Below, one piece after another: positions 1 through 7,513 of a stretch of 16,330 nt of DNA. Position numbers and translations under genes: made by a program. Source of the stretch: an uncultured Candidatus Altimarinota bacterium (lineage in GTDB: Bacteria > Patescibacteriota > Gracilibacteria > CAIRYL01); NCBI GenBank assembly GCA_947311645.1, contig CAMZKZ010000028.1, positions 1 to 16,330 on the forward strand, in the 5' to 3' direction. A model generated the notes under the pieces. It was not told the origin of the DNA. It was given only the letters and a program-made list of their open reading frames with translations, and did not search any database. Numbering within the stretch: position 1 is the first letter of the stretch; every line of letters starts with the position of its first letter.

Positions 1-50
1 ATATCATAACAGATACACTACCAATAAACATAGTATATATACAATTTATA

Positions 51-59
51 TGATATACT
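51..59 (+). promoter_or_regulatory. Putative extended -10 promoter for the SLH/beta-propeller gene
   Basis: The sequence TGATATACT fits an extended -10 element (TGn followed by TATACT, 5 of 6 to consensus). It lies about 50 bases before the ATG at 110, which would give a leader of roughly 45 bases. There is no convincing -35 box, as expected for an extended -10 promoter. A closely similar element (TGATATAAT) precedes the dehydrogenase gene at 4611-4619. The whole 1-109 stretch is extremely AT-rich, so chance matches are likely. Confidence 0.3.
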
Positions 60-109
60 ATATATAATAATTATAGAATTATTACTATACACTTTATAAA
101 AAAAACGAT

Positions 110-2764
110 ATGAAAAATAAAAGCGTAGATATGTTTTGCAAAATAAGCATGACAACACTCCTACTTGCTTCTTCTGTTTCTGCATTCACACCTGTAGACG
201 AAACATTTTCCGATATTGGAGGAAGAGATGACCGACAAGGAATTGAATATTTGGCAGAGAAAGGTATAATACAAGGATATAATGACGGAACATATAAACC
301 AAACCAAGCAATTACTCGTGCAGAATTTACTAAAATTGCACTTGAAACAATTCGTATTCCAATGCAAGGGTGTACACCCAAAGAAGTGGATAACATTTCT
401 ACTCTTTTTTCTGATGTAAATGCAAATGATTGGTTCGCTAAACATGTGTGTGTCGCAAATAAATCTGGATTAATTAATGGGTATAATAACGGAACATTTA
501 AACCAAATAACACGATTAATTTTGCAGAAGCAGCTAAAATTATAACGCTTGCACAAAATGAAGAGTTTATAGATCTCAAAGCAATTGAAAAAGAGTTAAA
601 TGAAACTACCGACAATCAAGAATGGTTTGCAAAATATATTGTAGCTCTTGAAAATGAAAATGCTATAGATACAAATGCAACACCCGAAAACAATGCTCCA
701 CTTTCTCGTGGGCAAATGGCAGATATTATTTGGAGACTTTCGACTGGAACAGAAATTGTGAATACAACTGAACCACTTGAAATTAATTCATGTGCAACTC
801 TTGAAAAACAATTACAAAAATCACAACGAAGAAATAGTCTAGGATACATAAAAAGAGATCTTTTAATTGCTCCAATTCGAATGGAAGCAGCTTCAGGATT
901 TAATCCTGACATAATGATGAAATCGAACAGTGCAGGAGGGGCTAGTTCAAATGATTTTTCTACAACAAATATCCAAGAATTTGGAGTAGATGAAGCTGAT
1001 ATTATAAAAAATGACGGTTCTCATATTTTCTTTGCACGAGGAGAAGATGTTCGAATTGTGAAAGCGTACCCACAAAATGAAATGAAAGAAGATGCGGTTA
1101 TCACCGTTCCAAACATGCGAATTACAGAATTATTTCTAGATGGAAATACACTTGTGCTCATCGGAAATCAAACTCAAAATAAAAGCATTAGCTTTAAAAA
1201 AATGTCTCCACCATATGATAACTCTTCATATTTCACAGAAGTGAGAGTTTTTGATATTTCAGACAGAACAAACCCAAAACAAACACGAAGCGTAAGTATT
1301 GAAGGAAATATTGTTTCTACACGAAAAATAGACGATATAGTATACCTTATTACCAATAACAACTTATATAACTACACACAAAACTCTCCGCTTCCACAAT
1401 TTTCTGACAATGGAGCACTTTCACGAATTGCAAAATGTGACCAAATTTCATATTTTCCAAATTTTACATCTCAAAATTTAACAACTGTTTCAGCTATAAA
1501 TGTAAAAAATATAGAAGAAAAAGTATCGTTTACAAATATTTTAGGAGCAGGAAGAAATATTTACTCATCAGCACAAAACTTATTCATTATTCAATCAGAT
1601 TCTGCTCAAGAATTTGTAACAGAAGAAATAAATGGAACATCTGTTGCATATTGGGATTGGAAAAACATTTCACGAATTTCTAAATTTTCATTAGACGGAA
1701 CCAGTGTTGAATTTGTTGCACAAGGTGAAGTAAAAGGAAGTATATTAAATCAATATTCAATGAGTGAATATGAAGATAATTTTCGAATTGCAACGCATAC
1801 AAATGGAAACTGGAGAAATGGAACAAATACTTCAGAAAATATTGTTTCTATACTCAATGAAAATTTAGAAAAAACTGGAGAAATTACAGGAATTGCAAAA
1901 GGAGAAAGCATTAAATCTGTACGATTTATGGGAGAGAGAGGATTTCTTGTTACATTTAAAACAACAGACCCACTTTTTGTAATTGATATGAATCCTGAAA
2001 ACCCACAAATTTTAGGAGAATTAAAAATTCCAGGATGGTCAGATTATTTACACCCAATTGATGAAAACTATTTAATTGGATTTGGAAAAGAAGTTTCTGC
2101 AGATGCGATAAATGCGGATCAATTAACATGGGATATGCTTAAAGGAATGAAACTTTCTATCTTTGATGTTTCCGATCTACAAAATCCACAAGAAATTCAC
2201 AAAACAGTTATTGGAGACAACGGAACAAACAGTGAAATATTACGAAACCCAAAAGCATTATTTTTTGACGCAGAACGAAAATTAGTAGGATTTCCAGTTT
2301 CGATTTACAAGCAAACATATACAGATACTTCATGCCTTCCTACAAATGGAACAAAAATATGCATACCAAGCCATCGATATGATCAATACAAAAATGTATT
2401 TACAGGAGCACACTTATACTCATTTGATATAAACTCTGGATTTACATTACAAGGTGCAGTTTCACATTTTCCAGAGTATGAAACAGAATATTGGAATAAC
2501 TCATATATTATTAAACGACTCGTTCGAATTGGAGAAAACATGTATTCAATTTCAAACAATGCCATTAAAGGCCTTGATATGAAATTAAAAAAAGATACAT
2601 CGAAAGAAGTACTCTTTGTAAAAGCAGGAACATGTTCAGAAATAGACGATGTTTCAAACTGCATGAATCGAAGCGATTGCGAACCTGTATTTTCATCACC
2701 ATGTCCAGATGATGGAGTGTGTATTCAAATAGGAGTCTTTGACAGTTGCAGAGAAATTCAATAG
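110..2764 (+). CDS. Exported SLH-domain protein with C-terminal beta-propeller domain
   Basis: This 884-residue secreted protein is probably attached to the cell surface. Residues 1-25 look like a signal peptide: a basic start, the hydrophobic core TTLLLASSVSA, and cleavage after SVSA. Two clear S-layer homology repeats follow at about 33-78 and 100-148, each with the FSD...GYNDGTYKPN...TRAEF pattern. A third, degenerate one lies at about 168-210. From about 225 to 835 it matches the secreted beta-propeller family distantly related to WD40 (COG4880, PF09826). The hallmark is the segment TTNIQEFGVDEADIIKNDG at 285-303. The last 47 residues form a tail with six cysteines (842, 851, 857, 865, 871, 880), suggesting disulfides. 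SLH repeats normally bind cell-wall polymers; the propeller's function is unknown. The gene is followed 41 bases later by a lipoprotein gene and is probably cotranscribed with it. Family assignment is confident; the biological role is not known. Confidence 0.9.
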   Translation: MKNKSVDMFCKISMTTLLLASSVSAFTPVDETFSDIGGRDDRQGIEYLAEKGIIQGYNDGTYKPNQAITRAEFTKIALETIRIPMQGCTPKEVDNISTLFSDVNANDWFAKHVCVANKSGLINGYNNGTFKPNNTINFAEAAKIITLAQNEEFIDLKAIEKELNETTDNQEWFAKYIVALENENAIDTNATPENNAPLSRGQMADIIWRLSTGTEIVNTTEPLEINSCATLEKQLQKSQRRNSLGYIKRDLLIAPIRMEAASGFNPDIMMKSNSAGGASSNDFSTTNIQEFGVDEADIIKNDGSHIFFARGEDVRIVKAYPQNEMKEDAVITVPNMRITELFLDGNTLVLIGNQTQNKSISFKKMSPPYDNSSYFTEVRVFDISDRTNPKQTRSVSIEGNIVSTRKIDDIVYLITNNNLYNYTQNSPLPQFSDNGALSRIAKCDQISYFPNFTSQNLTTVSAINVKNIEEKVSFTNILGAGRNIYSSAQNLFIIQSDSAQEFVTEEINGTSVAYWDWKNISRISKFSLDGTSVEFVAQGEVKGSILNQYSMSEYEDNFRIATHTNGNWRNGTNTSENIVSILNENLEKTGEITGIAKGESIKSVRFMGERGFLVTFKTTDPLFVIDMNPENPQILGELKIPGWSDYLHPIDENYLIGFGKEVSADAINADQLTWDMLKGMKLSIFDVSDLQNPQEIHKTVIGDNGTNSEILRNPKALFFDAERKLVGFPVSIYKQTYTDTSCLPTNGTKICIPSHRYDQYKNVFTGAHLYSFDINSGFTLQGAVSHFPEYETEYWNNSYIIKRLVRIGENMYSISNNAIKGLDMKLKKDTSKEVLFVKAGTCSEIDDVSNCMNRSDCEPVFSSPCPDDGVCIQIGVFDSCREIQ

Positions 2765-2805
2765 TATAACTCTACAATATTCTATTATTTCACAATAATT
2801 TATAC

Positions 2806-3561
2806 ATGAAAAATATCAACTATACAATCGTTGGAGGAATTGGTGTACTACTCTCTTTTCTCTTCTTATCAGGGTGTACAACACCAGATATTCCAACAGA
2901 TACAGAACCCACAATAGATGCATCTCTTCCAGATTTAACAAATCTTTATGCACAAGTCTGTGAAGCATCAAGTGGACCTTGTATTCCAATGCAGTGTGAA
3001 CTTACCGATAGCACATATATATGTGCAGAAAGCATTTCAGACAGAACAAAAAGCTGTAGTGAACCAAAGTATTTAGATGATATTTTTTCACAATATTCAA
3101 TCTGTGGAGCAGAAAAAGAAACTGTTGAAAAACTCAAAATATTTTCATACGGCTCAACACTTGAATCTGTAACTCTTGCAAATTCACCAGATGAGCTTGA
3201 AAAAAAAATTACAGAAGAAACGGAAAAAATTGAAAATGGTGAAGATTCTCCATTTATGGATATGATGATGGGTGCTATTGCTGGATCTATTATTGGAGGA
3301 TTAATTTCAAATATGATGTTTGGACAAAATAATGCTATGCCTCCAGCACGACCTGCAATGACAAATGAACGACCAATGAACAAAGCAGATTTAGAGAAAA
3401 CAAAAACTGATACGAAAAAAAATAATGACACGTTGAAAAAAGCAAATGCTCAAACAAAAGCAGTTGCTAAAAATAGAGCCGATAAAAAACAATCTACTAC
3501 AAAAAAATCCACTACAAAAAAGAGCAAAAAAAAATCTTCAACACGAAAAAGAAGAGGATAA
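2806..3561 (+). CDS. Putative lipoprotein with glycine zipper and lysine-rich tail
   Basis: I do not recognise a family for this 251-residue protein. The N-terminus is a lipoprotein signal: a hydrophobic segment at residues 7-22, then the lipobox LSGC with lipidated Cys24. Residues 40-105 carry six cysteines (52, 59, 64, 73, 84, 100), so disulfide bonds in an exported domain are likely. Residues 105-147 are charged and probably helical. Residues 151-173 are a hydrophobic glycine-zipper stretch (MGAIAGSIIGGLISNMMFG) that could span or insert in a membrane. From about 190 the protein is low-complexity and very basic, ending in a run of Lys/Arg/Ser/Thr. Such a tail could bind an acidic polymer such as nucleic acid or wall polymer, but that is inference. 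It sits just downstream of the SLH/beta-propeller gene and the two probably act at the same surface. Confidence 0.75.
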   Translation: MKNINYTIVGGIGVLLSFLFLSGCTTPDIPTDTEPTIDASLPDLTNLYAQVCEASSGPCIPMQCELTDSTYICAESISDRTKSCSEPKYLDDIFSQYSICGAEKETVEKLKIFSYGSTLESVTLANSPDELEKKITEETEKIENGEDSPFMDMMMGAIAGSIIGGLISNMMFGQNNAMPPARPAMTNERPMNKADLEKTKTDTKKNNDTLKKANAQTKAVAKNRADKKQSTTKKSTTKKSKKKSSTRKRRG

Positions 3562-3588
3562 AAAAATAAGAGGTAAACAATAAGAACA

Positions 3589-3619
3589 AAAAGAAGTAGA
3601 ATATTATTCTACTTCTTTT
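3589..3619. terminator. Bidirectional hairpin terminator between convergent genes
   Basis: A perfect 14-bp inverted repeat (AAAAGAAGTAGAAT with its complement at 3606-3619) has a 3-base loop at 3603-3605. It is flanked by A-rich sequence on the left and T-rich sequence on the right, so it can work in both directions. It serves the lipoprotein gene (+) and the dehydrogenase gene (-). The loop and right arm contain the stop codon and last codons of the dehydrogenase gene. Confidence 0.7.
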
Positions 3620-4575
3620 ATTTCATGAGTCAGCGTTTTATGATCTAAAAATTTATACACAGACGCAATTGCTTCTGAATACATAGTTTTCATAGAATCA
3701 TCTGCATAAAATGCAATATGCGGAGTAATTAAGACTTCTTTCATTTTTAGTAATTCTGGAAAATCCGCAATATGTTTTTCATTTTCCACCACATCAAGAA
3801 CAGCATGAGAAATTTTTTTACTTTTAATTCCTTCAATTAATGCTTTTGTTTCAATCAATCCACCACGAGCTGTATTTACAAGTACAACTCCATCTTTCAT
3901 TTTCGCAATACTTTCTTTATTTATAAGATGATAACTGTCTTTATTTTCTGGAATATGCAAAGAAATAATATCTGATTTCTCCCAAATTTCTTCTAAAGAA
4001 TCAACATATGAAAAATGTGAAGAAAGCGAAGCATCTATATCTGGATGACGCGCATATGCAATTACATTCATTAAAAACCCCATAGATCCTATTCGTGCAA
4101 CTTTTTTTCCAATTTTTCCTGTTCCAATAATTCCCAATGTTTTCCCTTTTAATGCCATTCCACGCAATCCTGTAAATGTAAAATCACAAACTTTTGTTTT
4201 ATCAGATGCATCTTCTATGCATCGAAGCGAAGATAATAACATTGCAAAAACATGTTCTGCAATAACATGACTTCCATAGTCTGGAACATTACACACTGGA
4301 ATATTTTTCTCATGACATGCCTGCAAATCAATATGATTATATCCAACAGACCGTGTTACAATCAGTTTTAAATTTGGCATTGCATCAAGTAATTTTTTTG
4401 TAATTTTTGAATAAATAAAAATACAAAGCACTTCTGCTTGTTTATATTTTTCAAAATATTCATCTGCTTCATCACAAATAATATCTTCATTTATAATTCT
4501 ATTATCAACCCAAAATTTAGCTGGAATTTTTTCTTCATCTTGTTTTTCTACTTCTGCAAAAATTATATTTGTCAT
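3604..4575 (-). CDS. D-2-hydroxyacid dehydrogenase, possibly D-lactate dehydrogenase
   Basis: This is a 323-residue NAD-dependent D-isomer-specific 2-hydroxyacid dehydrogenase. The N-terminal part of the substrate domain has RSVGYNHIDL (75-84) and NVPDYGSHVIAEH (96-108), both typical of the family. The Rossmann domain carries the dinucleotide motif GTGKIG (151-156). The catalytic Arg, Glu and His are present at R237 (NTARGG), E264 (DVVENE) and H286 (ITPHIAFY). Length is normal for the family. The ITPHIAFY stretch recalls D-lactate dehydrogenases, so reduction of pyruvate to D-lactate with NADH reoxidation is the best guess. Glyoxylate/hydroxypyruvate or other 2-oxoacid reduction cannot be excluded. 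It has its own likely promoter (4611-4619), is separated by 140 bases from the upstream carboxylase-like gene, and ends in a shared terminator. Confidence 0.88.
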   Translation of the reverse strand: MTNIIFAEVEKQDEEKIPAKFWVDNRIINEDIICDEADEYFEKYKQAEVLCIFIYSKITKKLLDAMPNLKLIVTRSVGYNHIDLQACHEKNIPVCNVPDYGSHVIAEHVFAMLLSSLRCIEDASDKTKVCDFTFTGLRGMALKGKTLGIIGTGKIGKKVARIGSMGFLMNVIAYARHPDIDASLSSHFSYVDSLEEIWEKSDIISLHIPENKDSYHLINKESIAKMKDGVVLVNTARGGLIETKALIEGIKSKKISHAVLDVVENEKHIADFPELLKMKEVLITPHIAFYADDSMKTMYSEAIASVYKFLDHKTLTHEIKEVE

Positions 4576-4610
4576 ATTAGTGATAAAAATCTAAAATACT
4601 CTTTCATATA

Positions 4611-4619
4611 ATTATATCA
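4611..4619 (-). promoter_or_regulatory. Extended -10 promoter for the D-2-hydroxyacid dehydrogenase gene
   Basis: Read on the minus strand this is TGATATAAT, a perfect TATAAT preceded by the TGn of an extended -10. It is 36-44 bases upstream of the ATG at 4575, giving a predicted leader of about 30 bases. No good -35 hexamer is seen at the usual distance. A near-identical element precedes the SLH gene at 51-59. Confidence 0.42.
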
Positions 4620-4715
4620 TACATTTTTATCTAACACCAGAATAAAACAATTATCAAATATTCAATGTTATATTAGACCACTTTGTAACAGAAACAGAAT
4701 AATATATACTCGATA

Positions 4716-7484
4716 TTACCCTAATAACCCCATATCTCCACGCATTCTACATGACATTGTTATAAATTTATCCCATTGCTCTTTATCTTCCTGCGTAAAA
4801 GGAAAATCTTTTTGTTTTCCTGATAAAAACTCTGCTGATTTTTGTACAATTGCAAATGCATTTATATTCCAATTTTTTTTCAAAAATTGTAAATTATTCG
4901 ATTCAAAATTCCATTTCTTCTCAGCAATATTATAATCTAATAATGCTTTATATCTATCTGAAAGCAATGGATATAAGAAAGCTTTTTCTTCATGATTTAA
5001 AACTTTATGAAATATTTTTTCCGAAACAATTTCTATCAATACTGGAATTATTTTTTCTATTTTATTCCACTCTTGTTCTAGATTTTTAGATAATTCTATA
5101 AGCCCACCTGCTTGTAATGCAGAAAAAAACTGCGATGCTATTTGACTATATTGTCGAATCACCTGTAATAACTCTTCAGTTTCCCAATATGAAACTGCTA
5201 ATTTTATATCCTCCAATGAATACTTCGCTTCTATTTTTTCAAAAGCCGATCCTTTTCCCAAAATCCCCAAAGGAAATAAAAATGATGAAGCCGTATTTGC
5301 AGCTATAGATCTTGAATTTATTCCAGATGCTGATGCTATTTTTTTTCTTACCTCTTCTCCTTTTTTCTTATTTGAAACTCCATGACTTGTACGCTGCAAG
5401 GCTCTATCTCGCAATACTGGTCCCATTTCTGTTGCAAATAATTCTACCAACGATGCATACGAATCTATTGCCTTACTTGTATCTTTTTCTTTTCCAATAA
5501 ATGATTGATAGCAATATTTTTCACCTGCACAAAAATCACGAATTGCATCACTTGGTAATACACACCCCTCTAACAAAACTTTTTTATTTTCTTTTTTTAT
5601 TGCATATATAGCTTTTAATTGATTATGCAATTTCGATGAAGGCATTTCAAAAATCCACTCTCTTGCTTTTGATTGCAATGTTATAGAACTTAACCACGGA
5701 GATTTTTTTAACAATGACTCTAATCCCGACGAAGATTTTACAACTTCATCAACATTTCTCTCTAATATTTTTTCTATCATTTCTCGATTTTGCACCCCTT
5801 TTTTACAACTACTATCAATACTATCATTACTCCAAACAACCTCTTTATATTTAGGATCTAAAAATCCATTTTGCCGAAAATACGATTCTCCACTTCCTAA
5901 TTTTATAACAATATCTGTATTTCGTTGTTTATTAAACACCTGTACAACACCTGCACAAAGCCATGTATTCATATAACTAGTTGATGGACCAACAGATTTT
6001 GATAAATCTGATCCCGCAAAAAACATTTCTGGAAATTTATTTGAAAATACTTCTTCTTTTCCATTTCCTCCATATTTTTCCCATAAATCCGATAATACAG
6101 ATGAAACATGTTCTGGTGTTGCCGTATATTCTGATTCAAACAAAGGACAAAGAGATAAATCTTTAACAGGATTTGGTGCAAGATAGTTTGAATGCCGATC
6201 TCTCCATCGTTTAATTTTTTCTTCCAAAAAATCATCAATAACAATCAAATCATCTGCAGCTTCGGCTTGCGCTAAAATAATTTGACATACTCTATCTTGA
6301 GACAATGAATTAATAATAATTATCTGATCTATAATTATAGAAACCGTATTATATGCCTGCATTTCATCTTTTGTAAGAATTGCAAGATTCTTACCTAATT
6401 CACTTTTTCGCAAAACTTTTACAAAAAATGGGTCAAACCGAGGGATAAAATGAATACGATCAGAAGAAGAATTTACTACCTCTTTTGGATCTATAGCATG
6501 CAACCTTTCTACAACAGTTGTTCTAATTTTCATTAATTTTTGCAAGTACAACTCCCTATCTCTTTTTAACAACTCCATCTGGCTAATACATACAGGATTT
6601 TGATAAAAATTTGTATGCGAAACCATTTGTCGCGTTAAAGCATAAATAGTAATATCCACTGCTTCAAATTTTCTCACTATTTCTCTATTATACTCTCTTT
6701 CTGAAAGAGTAAAAAGTGAGTTATTGTGTACAAATTTTTGCTCTGATATCCCCTGACCAAGAGTATCAATTTCATCAATTAGCATTTGTGCAAAAATTGA
6801 AATCATTATTCCATCTGGTCGTTTTGCTCCATCAAAATCTATCCAAATATAAAAATTTTCTTCTCCTACACTAAACATTTTTTTTGCAGCCTGAATAGAC
6901 TCCCATCGTTCATCAATATAAACTTGTGGAATATTTTCCTCTGCAAGAAATGCTTTAAATGAAATGTTTTTTTCTTCTGCTTTCTCTTCTTGTTGCCAAC
7001 CCGATAACTTCTGATAACGAGAATAAACAGCAAAAAACTCTGGAACTTTTTGTAAGAGATCTGGTGTCATACCAGAATGTGCAGAAATTTTTGCATTTGA
7101 TAAAGAAAACAACCGCTCTATACATTCTTTAATAATTTCACTAGACCTACTTTTTGCCTGTTCTTGTGCATATTCTCCTACCCATTCTTGCTGAGACCGA
7201 AGACAAAAATTATTATTTTTATCTCGTAGATATTCTTTAAAAAAATGTGCAGTAATTTCTTTTCTTCTTTGTTTTACAAGTGTATCTAAAGTTTGAGATG
7301 GATGAGTTGTCCACTCAAAAATCCTATCAGAATGTTTTACATAAGAACTTGTTACTTTTTTATTCTCAGTTGTAATAACATCTAAATGCACTACATCTGA
7401 AAAAAATGACAATAAATCTTGTTCAATATCAGATTGAACTTTTTCAATATACTGGAGTTCCAATGCACTATATTTAACAGACAT
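4716..7484 (-). CDS. Highly divergent phosphoenolpyruvate carboxylase-like protein
   Basis: This 922-residue protein matches the order of PEP carboxylase (PEP + bicarbonate -> oxaloacetate + phosphate) motifs at low identity. In this numbering: TTHPSQT at 59-65 (family TAHPTE; catalytic His = H61); WIDFDG at 214-219 (family GGDRDGN); PRFD with R349 (family DIRQ); LCPLFES with E450 (family APLFE, metal ligand); AGSDLSK with D493 and K496 (family GYSDSxKD, second metal ligand). GSGESYFRQNG follows, with R537 in the place of the mobile-loop Arg; the D493-R537 spacing of 44 equals D543-R587 of the E. coli enzyme as I recall it. The protein ends in Gly (MRGDMGLLG; family RNTG). It departs from the family at the HGRGG loop and the C-terminal Asn. 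I start at the ATG at 7484. An ATG at 7529 would add 15 hydrophobic residues and overlap the upstream gene by 16 bases. There is no Shine-Dalgarno at either. The aminotransferase gene 29 bases upstream supports a role in aspartate synthesis. Confidence 0.72.
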   Translation of the reverse strand: MSVKYSALELQYIEKVQSDIEQDLLSFFSDVVHLDVITTENKKVTSSYVKHSDRIFEWTTHPSQTLDTLVKQRRKEITAHFFKEYLRDKNNNFCLRSQQEWVGEYAQEQAKSRSSEIIKECIERLFSLSNAKISAHSGMTPDLLQKVPEFFAVYSRYQKLSGWQQEEKAEEKNISFKAFLAEENIPQVYIDERWESIQAAKKMFSVGEENFYIWIDFDGAKRPDGIMISIFAQMLIDEIDTLGQGISEQKFVHNNSLFTLSEREYNREIVRKFEAVDITIYALTRQMVSHTNFYQNPVCISQMELLKRDRELYLQKLMKIRTTVVERLHAIDPKEVVNSSSDRIHFIPRFDPFFVKVLRKSELGKNLAILTKDEMQAYNTVSIIIDQIIIINSLSQDRVCQIILAQAEAADDLIVIDDFLEEKIKRWRDRHSNYLAPNPVKDLSLCPLFESEYTATPEHVSSVLSDLWEKYGGNGKEEVFSNKFPEMFFAGSDLSKSVGPSTSYMNTWLCAGVVQVFNKQRNTDIVIKLGSGESYFRQNGFLDPKYKEVVWSNDSIDSSCKKGVQNREMIEKILERNVDEVVKSSSGLESLLKKSPWLSSITLQSKAREWIFEMPSSKLHNQLKAIYAIKKENKKVLLEGCVLPSDAIRDFCAGEKYCYQSFIGKEKDTSKAIDSYASLVELFATEMGPVLRDRALQRTSHGVSNKKKGEEVRKKIASASGINSRSIAANTASSFLFPLGILGKGSAFEKIEAKYSLEDIKLAVSYWETEELLQVIRQYSQIASQFFSALQAGGLIELSKNLEQEWNKIEKIIPVLIEIVSEKIFHKVLNHEEKAFLYPLLSDRYKALLDYNIAEKKWNFESNNLQFLKKNWNINAFAIVQKSAEFLSGKQKDFPFTQEDKEQWDKFITMSCRMRGDMGLLG

Positions 7485-7513
7485 AATACGAATATGTAAA
7501 AGAATAAAAAAAA

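Noticed and set aside
1..109. Palindrome-like TATA repeats as an origin or attachment site
   Set aside because: The pattern follows from extreme AT content; no DnaA-box-like sequence, tRNA end or direct repeat is visible.
94..615. 173-codon open frame on the minus strand
   Set aside because: It is antisense to the SLH repeats of the exported protein; its hydrophobic composition reflects the reverse of AT-rich coding sequence.
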